64,000 bases of DNA from Sphingobacterium alkalisoli (GCF_005049105.1 NZ_SUKA01000002.1:310001-374000); one strand, 5' to 3'. Positions 1 to 7,702 are shown, numbered from the stretch's first letter. The notes: generated by a model not told the origin, from the sequence alone. Numbers and translations are program-made.

Positions 1-1
1 C

Positions 2-973
2 GATGAGTATAGTGTCTCCGAGTTGCGGCAGATTATGGATCATCCCATTGTTAGCGCTATGTTAAGCAAACTGGTGCTCTATATTCCAAGTTCACAAGAA
101 TCAGGGTTCTGGACTGAAGAGGGGTTGATTGGTAGGGATGGAGTAATCATTACGGTTGCAGAGTCGACTAAGCTCATCATTGCCCACCCTTATCACCTTT
201 ATCAAGCAATCCAATGGGATCTGTATCAGCGCCATCTATTTGAACAAGCTATTCAGCAACCATTCAAACAAGTGTTTCGGGAGCTATACGTGCCTACTGC
301 CGACGAGTTGGAGCAAAGTATACGTTCTGCACGTTATCAAGGTCATCAGATTCAGCCACAGCAAACAATTGCTTTATTACGTGGTAGAGGCTGGACGGTG
401 AGTTATGAAGAAGGCCTTCAAAAGGTATTTCATAAACAAGGTTATTTAGTCACCATGTTTGCTATGGCCGATTGGTATACCCCTTCCGATGTTGAAGCAC
501 CCACTTTAGAGTTGATATGTTTTTATTCACTTAAGGACAGGACACTCTTACCTGTTACTGCTATCGATCCGGTTATCTTTTCTGAGGTGATGCGCGATAT
601 GGACTTAGTCGTTAGCGTGGCACACGTTGGGGAGGTAGATCCGGAAGCAAGTCACAGCAGTATGCAGATGAGAGCAGCATTGGCTCGCGAAAGCGCTCAG
701 CTGTTCGGATTGGACAATGTTGAAATTAAAGAACGCCATATTCTGATCAACGGCAAGTTAGCCGATTACTCAATACATTTGGGCAGTGGAATGGTAAGCA
801 AAAATGGCAGACAACTCGCCATCATTCCGGTACACAGCCAACATCGTGGCCGGGTATTTTTACCGTTTGTAGATAATGATCCCAAATCAGCGGAGATTAT
901 CAGTAAAATGCGTTATTTGGCCCAAGACAACCAGATCAAGGATCCGACTATATTAGCACAGATAAATATGTAA
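2..973 (+). CDS. DUF4132-family protein, C-terminal part (5' end outside window)
   Basis: The reading frame is open from base 2, so this is the 3' part of a longer gene; the TTG at 23 is internal. The last residues (FLPFVDNDPKSAEIISKM, then KDPTILAQI) match what I know of the C-terminal end of DUF4132 proteins: a strand-rich stretch, a conserved F.PF.D.D..TAEI..K motif and a final D..I.DP.IL.QI helix. These are large cytoplasmic proteins of unknown biochemistry, some related to MolR/WGR-type proteins. A small unrecognised gene follows after 70 bp on the same strand. Family call is from motif memory; function unknown. Confidence 0.7.
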   Translation, partial: DEYSVSELRQIMDHPIVSAMLSKLVLYIPSSQESGFWTEEGLIGRDGVIITVAESTKLIIAHPYHLYQAIQWDLYQRHLFEQAIQQPFKQVFRELYVPTADELEQSIRSARYQGHQIQPQQTIALLRGRGWTVSYEEGLQKVFHKQGYLVTMFAMADWYTPSDVEAPTLELICFYSLKDRTLLPVTAIDPVIFSEVMRDMDLVVSVAHVGEVDPEASHSSMQMRAALARESAQLFGLDNVEIKERHILINGKLADYSIHLGSGMVSKNGRQLAIIPVHSQHRGRVFLPFVDNDPKSAEIISKMRYLAQDNQIKDPTILAQINM

Positions 974-1043
974 TAAAATCCAGCATATTCGATGTTCATT
1001 GGATATGCATTCATTCAAATAGAAAATAATTAGCGATACGATA

Positions 1044-1457
1044 ATGGAATTGGTCTTACAGTTAAAACGGCTAGGAAAGAAAAAAATCATAGCGGCGCCT
1101 TATCAGCTGCCGTTCGTGCCCACCACGTTGCAGGCCCTTATCGAAGGCTGTGTCGCTGTCGAGGTAGCGCGTTATAATCAGATACGCGGGGAGGCTGAAC
1201 TATTATCGTTCCTTAATCCGCAACAGATCCAAGAACAGTCAGAGAAAGGAAAAATTTCATTTGGAGATATTGCTAATGTTCAACCAGCAGATCCAGATGT
1301 AGCTATCGCTACTGCTCTATTGGCTCACCGGGACGGCTTATTTGTAGTTTTCGTAGATGGTATAGAGGTAAAAGATCTTAAAGAACAGATTTACCTGTAC
1401 GATGGCGTTGAAGTTACATTTATTCGATTGACCTTTTTAGCAGGACGGATGGTATAG
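1044..1457 (+). CDS. hypothetical protein (137 aa), downstream of DUF4132 gene
   Basis: ATG start with A-rich upstream sequence. Soluble, no signal peptide or membrane segment, and no domain I recognise. The central part (residues 70-115) is a plausible alpha/beta segment with a run of hydrophobic strands (GLFVVFVDGIEV). It lies 70 bp after the DUF4132 gene on the same strand and its stop overlaps the GTG of the next frame by one base, so the three may be cotranscribed. Codon use looks like a real gene. Could be an accessory protein of the DUF4132 gene; that is inference from position only. Confidence 0.6.
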   Translation: MELVLQLKRLGKKKIIAAPYQLPFVPTTLQALIEGCVAVEVARYNQIRGEAELLSFLNPQQIQEQSEKGKISFGDIANVQPADPDVAIATALLAHRDGLFVVFVDGIEVKDLKEQIYLYDGVEVTFIRLTFLAGRMV

Positions 1458-1879
1458 TGTTTAGAGCCGTTTATATAAATCTTTTGTTAAACCCTTTTAA
1501 TAAATGCATGGGAAGATATCTTGACAGAAACGAAGCAAATACATGTCTAAATTTAGGGAAAACTATTGAAGTTTTTCTCGGAAGAATAATGGAAGATAAA
1601 GAAGTAATTAGCTATCTGGCCTTAATGAAAACGAAGGACGGTCGCGTCGAGATGCAACTTATCGACCATTATGACGAAGGCAACCTAGAGTATACAGACA
1701 TTTACGACTTCTCTTACGTTGATCCAGATATGGGGTTTGAGACTATTAATTTTGAGAATCTTGAACAATGTACAGACTTTATTAGAAAACGATTTCACCT
1801 TGATGAAATAGGGTTTGTAAATTCAGGACTATGTCAAGAAGAATACGCTGATTTAATAAAAGAAGAAGGACGCACTTAG
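1457..1879 (+). CDS. hypothetical protein (up to 140 aa, start uncertain)
   Basis: The longest frame starts at a GTG that overlaps the upstream stop by one base. The first ~44 residues look less protein-like than the rest, and an internal ATG (MEDKEVISYLALM) would give a ~96-aa protein with a clean beta-rich start. The body is acidic (DHYDEGNLEYTDIYDFSYVD) and ends with a helix-rich KRFHLDEIGFVNSGLC segment. The type of fold and context recall small immunity-like proteins, but no family is recognised. A decayed Rpn-tail fragment begins six bases after the stop. Confidence 0.5.
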   Translation: MFRAVYINLLLNPFNKCMGRYLDRNEANTCLNLGKTIEVFLGRIMEDKEVISYLALMKTKDGRVEMQLIDHYDEGNLEYTDIYDFSYVDPDMGFETINFENLEQCTDFIRKRFHLDEIGFVNSGLCQEEYADLIKEEGRT

Positions 1880-1884
1880 TGTGG

Positions 1885-1972
1885 GTTAAAGCCGAGGCAG
1901 AGAAGTGCGCGATAGCTTTAGAATAAAAAGGTCTACCTGTAACTGATACAGCTAAGGGGACAGGTCTTTCCA
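1885..1972 (+). pseudogene. decayed fragment of Rpn-nuclease-type C-terminal tail
   Basis: In frame the DNA reads VKAEAEKCAIALE, stop, KGLPVTDTAKGTGLS. This lines up with the tail of the intact 58-aa protein at 5255-5431 (AKAEAEKLDSALEFKKLGVP and following residues). The fragment has an in-frame stop and no start, so it is debris from a gene of the same family. A third degraded copy lies at 63691-63797. Confidence 0.6.
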
Positions 1973-2000
1973 ACATGGGTGTCCAGCAGATTTCCCACCA

Positions 2001-2255
2001 TTACATATGCTCTTTAAAGTCTTCCAATGGTTTGTCAAAATCTTTTTTGATGGTGAAAAAACCTTTGGCACTGCCAAATTGTGGTTTTAGAGCTTCCGTG
2101 TTCTTATATTTCTTCTTCTTGGCCTTACTTTCTAAAAATTCGATAAAATCAGCTACCTCTACCTTCATAGAATCAGGTAACGAATTTAGTTTCTTGTATA
2201 ATAATAAGCTGTCTATAGTACACTCCTCTCTTTCTTCGAAAAAATAGTTAAACAA
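2001..2255 (-). CDS. DUF2281-like antitoxin, apparently orphan
   Basis: 84 aa. The central motif (SLPDSMKVEVADFIEFLESK) followed by a K-rich linker and FGSAKGFFTIKKDFDKPLEDFKEHM is the pattern of the DUF2281 small-protein family found in Bacteroidota. Members usually sit directly upstream of a PIN-domain VapC-type toxin and act as the antitoxin. Here the minus strand downstream of the stop holds no PIN gene; it runs into the Rpn-tail debris, so the toxin is missing. The start could be later than shown, because the first ten residues are atypical. Family call moderately firm; orphan status is seen directly. Confidence 0.65.
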   Translation of the reverse strand: MFNYFFEEREECTIDSLLLYKKLNSLPDSMKVEVADFIEFLESKAKKKKYKNTEALKPQFGSAKGFFTIKKDFDKPLEDFKEHM

Positions 2256-2381
2256 ATATAACCAAAAAACAATTATTATAAAACGTCATCTGCTAGTTTT
2301 GTTTAGACTGCATTGGAATTGCACTTCGCTAAATGCAACTGGCACCATTAACTATATAAGTTAGCGGTTATCTATATCATA

Positions 2382-2762
2382 CTAATCAACTTTCCATTGT
2401 GTTAGATCATCGACCGGATTTGGTAGCCTTCCTTCAAGCCACTCTTTCATATTGTCGGATGTAAATTCCTGATCGGTGTTTTCGATAATCCACGACAAGA
2501 AGTTCTTTGGTCCACCGTTGAGATAAGGGGCGGGGGATACCGGGTAGAAGCGCGTAGGTAATCGATCCTCAATTGACAAGTAATTGACCACGCATGCTAA
2601 CTCTTGGACTGTATGCCAAGCATAAGGATCGTCTATGTCTATCGCGAACTTTATCCACCAGAATCCTTCGTCGTAGTATCCGCTAGATACATTTCCTTTC
2701 ACACTGGGGATTCTTTTGATAAATGTGATAAGTTCGGTTTGAGGTGTATTGCTCATAGTCAT
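2382..2762 (-). CDS. hypothetical protein (126 aa), immunity-like
   Basis: Soluble, rich in aromatic residues and acidic overall (GYYDEGFWWIKFAIDIDDPYAW in the middle), with a C-terminal segment KNFLSWIIENTDQEFTSDN. No signal peptide or membrane helix. I do not recognise a named family. Small, acidic, single-domain proteins in such debris-rich regions are often immunity proteins of polymorphic toxins, which is inference here. The ATG of MTMSN is chosen; the second Met two codons in is equally possible. Confidence 0.5.
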   Translation of the reverse strand: MTMSNTPQTELITFIKRIPSVKGNVSSGYYDEGFWWIKFAIDIDDPYAWHTVQELACVVNYLSIEDRLPTRFYPVSPAPYLNGGPKNFLSWIIENTDQEFTSDNMKEWLEGRLPNPVDDLTQWKVD

Positions 2763-2769
2763 ATTTAAA

Positions 2770-2919
2770 TTACGCTAAACGTTTATTAGCACTCGTTTCT
2801 TTTACAATTTTTTTTAGTTCTTCAATTTGCTGGTTTAATTTTTCTATCTGCACGTCATATTTATCGGTGTTGTCGGAAACAGCTTTTATGATTAATTCAA
2901 ATATTTCTATTTGCAACAC
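2770..2919 (-). CDS. small coiled-coil ORF, possibly the shifted 3' half of the upstream gene
   Basis: 49 codons from a GTG, ending in an amphipathic heptad-like helix (VQIEKLNQQIEELKKIVKE). The open frame extends upstream of the GTG to a TAG without an ATG, overlapping the end of the 42-aa ORF at 2960-3088 in another frame. The upstream part also reads like protein (KKNDTSKKQNETLRQYS). Either it starts at GTG/TTG, or it was once fused to the upstream ORF and is now separated by a frameshift. Not in the usual ORF size range. Confidence 0.35.
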   Translation of the reverse strand: MLQIEIFELIIKAVSDNTDKYDVQIEKLNQQIEELKKIVKETSANKRLA

Positions 2920-2959
2920 GGAATACTGTCTAAGAGTTTCATTTTGTTTTTTAGACGTG

Positions 2960-3088
2960 TCATTCTTCTTCCCCTAAATTGATAAAATTTTGTCTTGCTA
3001 AAATATCTGCTGCTAAAGGTCCACCAAGATATGTAGCGATAGAAATTGCTCTTTGAGAATAAGGTTGAATCGTATCGTGTTGATTCAT
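2960..3088 (-). CDS. short membrane-protein N-terminus (42 aa), probably truncated
   Basis: Starts MNQHDTIQPYSQRAISIATY and continues LGGPLAADILARQNFINLG. This is the opening I know from small Sphingobacteriaceae membrane proteins, which normally continue into one or more transmembrane helices. Here the frame stops after LGEEE, before any clear membrane segment. A frameshift into the coiled-coil frame (2770-2919), or loss of the C-terminal part, is likely. Similarity is from memory of the family's opening and should be treated as tentative. Confidence 0.4.
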   Translation of the reverse strand: MNQHDTIQPYSQRAISIATYLGGPLAADILARQNFINLGEEE

Positions 3089-3124
3089 TGTTGTTTTGAT
3101 TTATGATGTGATTCTCTGTTTCCC

Positions 3125-3469
3125 TTATTCAGGCGCAAATAGAAGCAAGATTATAGTCCCCAGTATCAAAGAGACCGCTATCGCCACCTTAAAGAAATTC
3201 ATTATTGTTAGCGCATTAATGATTTCTAGCTTAATTAATACAAATAGGGCTATCAATCCGAGTAGAAATGTGATGAGTAAGTACAATACTATGGAAGCCC
3301 CTTCTGTGTTACGTCCAAATAAAATTAGTATAATTGTTGACACGACAGTGCTAACCGCTAGTAACCAGTTACACACCCGGTTTTCCAATCGTTTATTCTT
3401 ATCGAGCTCCTTCGAGCTATCGCCGCTAAAAATCACCTCTGCAATTACTTCTAGTATCTCAAATAGCAT
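3125..3469 (-). CDS. small integral membrane protein (114 aa)
   Basis: Cytoplasmic-looking acidic and basic N-terminal helix (FSGDSSKELDKNKRLENR), then three predicted membrane helices at about residues 34-51, 58-77 and 90-111. The C-terminus is short (LLLFAPE). No known domain. Minus strand, with its start only about ten bases from the stop of the broken SUFU gene upstream, so the two may share a transcript. The plus-strand frame over the same bases is a mirror of the hydrophobic codons and is not believed. Confidence 0.6.
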   Translation of the reverse strand: MLFEILEVIAEVIFSGDSSKELDKNKRLENRVCNWLLAVSTVVSTIILILFGRNTEGASIVLYLLITFLLGLIALFVLIKLEIINALTIMNFFKVAIAVSLILGTIILLLFAPE

Positions 3470-3478
3470 AATGCATGT

Positions 3479-3980
3479 TTAAATATTCCCAACATTTTTT
3501 CGACCTACTTTAACTATTTCTCCGATGCCAAACCGATCAAGCTTTTCAAGTAATTTATTTGCCCCATATCGTTTCTTGAATTCAAGCTCTTCTTTATAGA
3601 GAGGAATCAATGTATACATGTCGATCACGTCATTATTTTCAAGACTTATTTGCGTAAAATCGTCCGACAATTCCATTGACGATGCCAGCATGACAGAATT
3701 AAAGCCTATTCCTGGAGCAAGTTCTTCGTCTTCTTCATGGCCATAAGTATGTCCAACCCCCAGCCAAGTTTCACCTGCGTGCGGTAACATCATCAATTCC
3801 TTCATCAAAAACAACAATGTCATCTTCATCGGTAAAAAAATCATCTAAATGCGAATCAATAATCTCTACACTATTTGGAATGTCGTTTTTCATTGTTTCA
3901 GTTGTAATATTTTTATCATTAGCGACTTTTTTGCTGATTGCCCAACCGCACCGGTTGGTATAAAGTTGAGATAAAGACAT
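3479..3980 (-). pseudogene. suppressor-of-fused (SUFU) domain gene broken by a frameshift
   Basis: Two overlapping minus-strand frames make up one gene. The 5' frame (3771-3980) starts ATG directly after the upstream TAG and reads CGWAISKKVANDKN and HLDDFFTDEDDIVVFDEGID. The 3' frame (3479-3844) carries a clear SUFU C-terminal half: LPHAGETWLGVGHTYG, then LIPLYKEELEFKKRYG and LLEKLDRFGI. In bacteria SUFU domains occur mostly as immunity-like proteins of toxin systems. The shift lies near 3800-3840. The N-terminal 60 residues do not look like SUFU, so this may be a fusion as well as a frameshift. Confidence 0.6.
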
Positions 3981-4325
3981 CTACTTAGTAATTATACCGG
4001 CGTTAGATATATCCTTGATCAGTACGATAATGAAAAGGATGATCAGTGAACAAAAGATCATGTGTCCCATCAGAAAAATAGTCCGTTTTTTTCGTGGTTC
4101 CTCCTTATTGCGATAACTTTTCCAGCCATAGTAAAGACCGATAGGTGCCAATATAAATACGAGTAGGAGTGGAATAGCCACTACTGTCTCGAAAAGCACT
4201 TGATATTTATGTTTTAAATCTCTGGTCAATGTATTGACTAGTATCGAAAAAAGGAAAAAACTTCCATATAACCGAAAAGTGAAGATAGATTTCTTAAGAT
4301 AAGTCGAGTCAGTTTTTGCTTTCAT
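3981..4325 (-). CDS. small integral membrane protein (114 aa)
   Basis: Three predicted membrane helices: roughly residues 14-32, 47-66 and 84-104, with a basic loop between helices 2 and 3 (SYRNKEEPRKKRT). ATG start with a purine-rich upstream stretch. Its TAG stop is immediately followed by the ATG of the broken SUFU frame, a TAGATG arrangement suggesting translational coupling. Unknown family; such small membrane proteins accompany immunity genes in Bacteroidota toxin islands. Confidence 0.6.
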   Translation of the reverse strand: MKAKTDSTYLKKSIFTFRLYGSFFLFSILVNTLTRDLKHKYQVLFETVVAIPLLLVFILAPIGLYYGWKSYRNKEEPRKKRTIFLMGHMIFCSLIILFIIVLIKDISNAGIITK

Positions 4326-4516
4326 ATTTTATGTACCAGCCGCAAAGCTGATGCGACGATTAGACTAATAATTATTTGAGACATCGGTTTTCTAATAATA
4401 TAACTCTACCTCTAATATACTTTATATTTATTAATAGACAATAATCTAAGTTGTTTTATCTTAGGTACATTATCAGGGTTTTAATGTTAGAAGATGAGAC
4501 TAGATTATAGTTGATC

Positions 4517-5092
4517 TTATCCAAGCCCGTTTACGTAAAGATCAAATAAAGCTTTCGAAGTAAGATTTACCTTAATAGTCCAATAATAACTACAGCCATC
4601 CAAAACATTTTTTTCATCAGTTTTCCACGTTGTATCATCAGGTGCTTTGTGAAATATCTTATCAGTGAAATCATGGAATCCTTTCTTCTCCCACAAGCAA
4701 TTAATAGAAATTATCTTATCTCCGTTTGCGTCAATATATCCAAAATACTGTCTTTTGTATTTATTAAGTTTTTTATCAATTACCGGACAAGAACCGCCCT
4801 GGTTGATCTTTTTTATATTGATTCCTTTTAGCTGGTTTCTCAAGAGTGCTTCGGTTAGCTCGATATCCGAAAGGGTTGGAGTGAACTTCTCTTTTAGCCC
4901 ATTTTTCATGTGCAGATAATGTTCCGAAAAAATCACCCCTTCATATGCGGACGTCCTGATATAAATGTTTTCGTAATCTATATCCCCACTACTTCCTTTA
5001 AGCGTTTTCGTCTGGTATAAGGCGCAGGAATTTAGTATTAATACACAAACGGTAAAGAGGGCGACTAAATTGATATGTAGCTTATACATCAT
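4517..5092 (-). CDS. putative lipoprotein (191 aa)
   Basis: The N-terminus (INLVALFTVCVLILNSCALY) is a signal-peptidase II type signal with the lipid-attachment Cys around residue 23. The mature part is mixed alpha/beta with three further Cys (GGSCPVID, INCLWEKKG, LDGCSYYW). No domain recognised. The protein should be anchored to the inner or outer membrane facing the periplasm. It is separate from its neighbours (about 190 bp to the next gene). Confidence 0.6.
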   Translation of the reverse strand: MMYKLHINLVALFTVCVLILNSCALYQTKTLKGSSGDIDYENIYIRTSAYEGVIFSEHYLHMKNGLKEKFTPTLSDIELTEALLRNQLKGINIKKINQGGSCPVIDKKLNKYKRQYFGYIDANGDKIISINCLWEKKGFHDFTDKIFHKAPDDTTWKTDEKNVLDGCSYYWTIKVNLTSKALFDLYVNGLG

Positions 5093-5254
5093 CTATCGTA
5101 CTTTTTCAGGCTTCTGTTTCATTAAAGTTATCAGTTTTGGTGAACATATCAAATTTATTATATTTGAACAAGAAGTAGAGATCAAACCCCCAAAGGGGCT
5201 CTTGATGGCCATATAGAATAAACACCTTCAGAAAAACTAGGGAGGAATACTACA

Positions 5255-5431
5255 ATGGGAACACGGGAATATTTATTGGAAAAAGCTAAGAACGAAGGTA
5301 AAGCCGTAGAACGTGCCAAAGCCGAGGCAGAGAAACTAGATTCAGCTTTAGAATTCAAGAAATTGGGAGTACCTGGTGCTGATATCGCAAAGGCATTAGG
5401 CCTTAGCATTGATCAGGTAAAGGCATTGTAA
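5255..5431 (+). CDS. 58-aa protein resembling the C-terminal tail of Rpn/PD-(D/E)XK transposase-like nucleases
   Basis: Too short for ordinary ORF calling but convincing: a GGAGG Shine-Dalgarno sequence lies 10 bp before the ATG and a strong terminator follows at 5458. The protein reads MGTREYLLEKAKNEGKAVER, a charged EA(K/E)-rich helix, then a small helix-turn-helix-like tail (VPGADIAKALGLSIDQVKAL). This tail is the usual end of Bacteroidota Rpn-family recombination-promoting nucleases; the nuclease domain itself is absent. It may be a stand-alone small DNA-binding protein or a surviving 3' piece. Degraded relatives lie at 1885-1972 and 63691-63797. Confidence 0.6.
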   Translation: MGTREYLLEKAKNEGKAVERAKAEAEKLDSALEFKKLGVPGADIAKALGLSIDQVKAL

Positions 5432-5457
5432 TATACATTTCATAAAAAATATAATGA

Positions 5458-5487
5458 GCGTCTTGGTAATTCAAGACGCTTTTTTTG
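5458..5487 (+). terminator. rho-independent terminator
   Basis: Perfect 8-bp stem GCGTCTTG/CAAGACGC with loop GTAATT, followed by seven T. It ends the 58-aa gene. Confidence 0.85.
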
Positions 5488-5560
5488 TGCCAGTATATAA
5501 TACGTCAGGTAATCTTTTTACTTATTTCTAAGACGTCACCACTCCAATTCTTGCATCACC

Positions 5561-5695
5561 TATCAAACAAAAATCCTGAAGCGGGGAGCTTCAGGATTTT
5601 TAACTAACCAATTATTAACCTAAATTATGAATACTATTATCGTGGCAAACAAAATGCCAAAATTTATAGCCTATAGCTGGTTTAACAAAAACTTA
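5561..5695 (+). repeat. dispersed hairpin repeat, copy 1
   Basis: Begins TATCAAACAAAAATCCTGAAG, with hairpin stem TCCTGAAGC/GCTTCAGGA, loop GGGGA, A-run before and T-run after. A conserved AT-rich stretch and an ATG with a short ORF (MNT..., NKMPKFI, SWFNK) follow. Other copies start at 7030, 16956 and 26136, all in the same orientation. The hairpin flanked by A and T runs can act as a terminator in either direction. Confidence 0.85.
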
Positions 5696-5877
5696 ATTCT
5701 TTTGGTCTTGAATGTATAAAACTTACCCCGAGACAGGTCGTTTTAATGGCTTCTCCAGAGAAGGCATTATGTAAAAAATTATGGTGACTAACCGATAAAT
5801 AAAATATGAGTTGTAATTGCTAATAATTTAGTAGTTTTATTAGTAGTTTTAATAAATAACTTATATAAATAGAAATC

Positions 5878-6294
5878 ATGAAAAAAATCGTATTATTATT
5901 TGCCTTCTTTGTAGGCCTCGCGGAATTCGCTGCAAATGCACAAACAGCTAGAACTGTATATTTTCACGTTATGGATTATAATAGTGTACCTTTAGCGGGC
6001 GCTAATCTGCAGAAAAAGGGCACATCACTAGGTGCTACTACAGATATGTACGGAAATGCAACAATTTCTCCCGTGACAAGTGGGGATATAATAGTCGTCT
6101 CATATATAGGGGCAACGACAAGTGAAGTAACAATCACGTCCGATAACTATTATACGGTAATGTTAGATATTGAAACAGGTGAGAGTTTTTTTATTCCATT
6201 GACCGAATATGAATGGAATTTATTCCAAAACTCGTCACAAGAACTTAGACAACACATAATCATGAATAAGATTTCTTTCTCCTCTAAACAATAA
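5878..6294 (+). CDS. secreted protein with carboxypeptidase-regulatory-like (CarboxypepD_reg-like) domain
   Basis: Signal peptide (MKKIVLLFAFFVGLAEFAANA, cleavage near AQT). Residues 25-93 form a CarboxypepD_reg-like beta-sandwich: VPLAGANLQKKGTSLGATTD..G, then GDIIVVSYIG and a final YYTVML strand. This domain is usually the N-terminal part of SusC/TonB receptors; here it stands alone with a 45-residue tail. Exported, probably periplasmic or surface-attached. Followed by a strong terminator. The region upstream holds hairpin repeat copy 1. Confidence 0.7.
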   Translation: MKKIVLLFAFFVGLAEFAANAQTARTVYFHVMDYNSVPLAGANLQKKGTSLGATTDMYGNATISPVTSGDIIVVSYIGATTSEVTITSDNYYTVMLDIETGESFFIPLTEYEWNLFQNSSQELRQHIIMNKISFSSKQ

Positions 6295-6296
6295 AC

Positions 6297-6339
6297 AAAA
6301 AATGGCTTGTTGTTGAGCCACCACAACAAGCCATTTTTC
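6297..6339 (+). terminator. rho-independent terminator (bidirectional)
   Basis: AAAATGGCTTGTTG pairs with CAACAAGCCATTTT around a short loop, with A and T runs on either side, directly after the stop of the carboxypeptidase-regulatory-like gene. Confidence 0.85.
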
Positions 6340-6515
6340 ACAGGGAAAATCTACAAAAATATTCTATGCCTGCTTACAGAGAAATAGGTGTATTATTTGT
6401 TTAATACATTTTCTACTTCTTAGATTAATTTTTGTTTTTTTGCCAAAATCGTCACATACGTCCGTGACGTATTTACCATAATCAACCCCGTCTTTTCCCT
6501 TAAAGTATATAGTAA

Positions 6516-6564
6516 ATGAAAGCAATTGAATTTGTCGAAGGACTGAAAGATTGAGGTTGACGCA
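6516..6564 (+). pseudogene. 5' fragment related to the 11626 gene
   Basis: Reads MKAIEFVEGLKD, then stop, then GTTGACGC. The intact gene at 11626 begins MKASEFVEGLKKIKIDAG, and the two also match at the DNA level (AATTTGTCGAAGGACTGAAA). Only the first ~15 codons remain and they abut a truncated DHFR-like gene, so two unrelated genes have been joined by deletion or recombination. Confidence 0.6.
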
Positions 6565-6582
6565 TAATTTTTTCTCCCTGGT

Positions 6583-6951
6583 GTGCTTAAAAATGTCGGT
6601 TCATCTCATTACGACAACGGGCAACGAGATGTGTATGTCCTTACAAGAACGGAAAGGCCGCAAGTAGGTAGAGCGACTTTCTATACTGGAGACTTTGCTG
6701 AATTGGTGAAACGACTGAAATCTGAAAAAGGTAAAAATATTTATTGCGACGGTGGAGCGGAGGTAATAAATGAACTCTTAAAGTTCGATTTAATAGACGA
6801 GTTTATAATTTCAATAGTACCCGTTTTATTAGGTGGTGGAACAAGACTTTTCAAAGACGACAGACCCGAGCAAACACTTGACTTTATCAAAGTCAAAACG
6901 TTTGAAACAGGATTGATACAACTGTATTACAGGCGATCACCTTTCATCTAA
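6583..6951 (+). pseudogene. dihydrofolate reductase/RibD-C family protein, 5'-truncated
   Basis: 122 codons from a GTG contain the C-terminal two thirds of a RibD-C (DHFR-like) domain: VYVLTRTERP, KNIYCDGGAEVINELLKFDL, IDEFIISIVPVLLGGGTRLF. Full-length family members (e.g. the 188-aa protein at 21622-22188) begin with a K.....S.DG motif for NADPH binding, absent here. The missing N-terminus is replaced by debris of another gene (6516-6564). Probably not translated into a working enzyme. Confidence 0.65.
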
Positions 6952-7031
6952 GGTAATTAGATTCTTGTTAAAGAGCAATAATGGGTGCGGACGATTTTCA
7001 AAATAAACTAGCGGGTCAGCATGCTCCAGTA
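6944..7031 (+). repeat. ~88-bp direct repeat, copy A
   Basis: From CATCTAAGGTAATTAGATTC to GGGTCAGCATGCTCCAGTAT. About 90% identical, same orientation, to 9251-9341. Copy A starts inside the stop of the DHFR fragment and runs straight into hairpin repeat copy 2. Confidence 0.8.
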
Positions 7032-7290
7032 TCAAACAAAAAACTCCTAAAGCGGGGAGCTTCAGGAGTTTTTACTAACCAATTATTAACCTAAATTATG
7101 AATACTAATATTGTGACAAACAAAATACCAAAATTTATAACCCATAGCTGGTTTAACAAAACTTAACAACCTCAAAACGGTTCTCCCTTTTTACCTATGC
7201 CAGGAGCAGTGCCGACCACCAGATACTACCCATTTACAATAACTCAATGTATTATTTTTACGCCACATACCGTAGATGTCGGCGGGGTGT
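7030..7290 (+). repeat. dispersed hairpin repeat, copy 2 (long form)
   Basis: Hairpin ACTCCTAAAGC/GCTTCAGGAGT with one compensatory pair change relative to the other copies, then the conserved ATG-containing stretch. It continues past the short form into the 3' end of the minus-strand gene at 7244-7702. The 7160-7290 part is shared with copy 4 at 26270-26400. Confidence 0.8.
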
Positions 7291-7702
7291 TTCCGCCGTT
7301 GCTGCTTCCACCCATACGTTCACCGTTGCCCGAACTTAGAGGTTGGTACGAGCCGTAATTGGCCGTCCCCGTAGCCTTTTGCGTATTGTTGGTTATAGTT
7401 GCATGGTTGTACCCCATATTGCCAAACACCACATCTTTGTTTTTCAGCACATAGGCCTGTATCGTTTGTTGTATGCTTAGCGTTGTTATTATCGATAGTT
7501 TTAGTTCGAAGATTATTTTCCCTTCCAAGCGGTAGCTCCATTTACCCCGGTTGTTTTTAACTGTGTTTGTGGAGTTCGATATATCGGTATATGTTATCCC
7601 GCAGTAGTTGCATTCCACTTCATAGCTATATTCATCAATAAGTTCAGTCGCAGGCTCTTCTTTTTTGCTACAGGGTAACATGAATAGGAGCGTAGCAAAC
7701 AA
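7244..7702 (-). CDS. putative secreted protein/lipoprotein whose 3' end lies in a repeat
   Basis: 152 aa from a TTG; N-terminal hydrophobic run (FATLLFMLPCSKKEEP) with a possible lipid-attachment Cys. The middle carries YEVECNYCGITYTD and GKWSYRLEG; the end is low complexity (GGSSNGGNTPPTSTVCGVKIIH). No family recognised with certainty. The last ~12 codons and the downstream 170 bp belong to the long form of the hairpin repeat: copy 4 at 26340-26400 still encodes a matching PPTSTVSGAKIIH end without the gene. A minus-strand terminator is provided by the hairpin at about 7050. Confidence 0.55.
   Translation of the reverse strand: MFATLLFMLPCSKKEEPATELIDEYSYEVECNYCGITYTDISNSTNTVKNNRGKWSYRLEGKIIFELKLSIITTLSIQQTIQAYVLKNKDVVFGNMGYNHATITNNTQKATGTANYGSYQPLSSGNGERMGGSSNGGNTPPTSTVCGVKIIH

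Noticed and set aside
1782..1976. 64-codon minus-strand frame
   Set aside because: Antisense to the decayed Rpn tail and the end of the 140-aa gene; no protein-like features.
3096..3482. Plus-strand 128-codon frame
   Set aside because: Mirror of the minus-strand membrane protein at 3125-3469; Ser/Ile-rich, no start signal.
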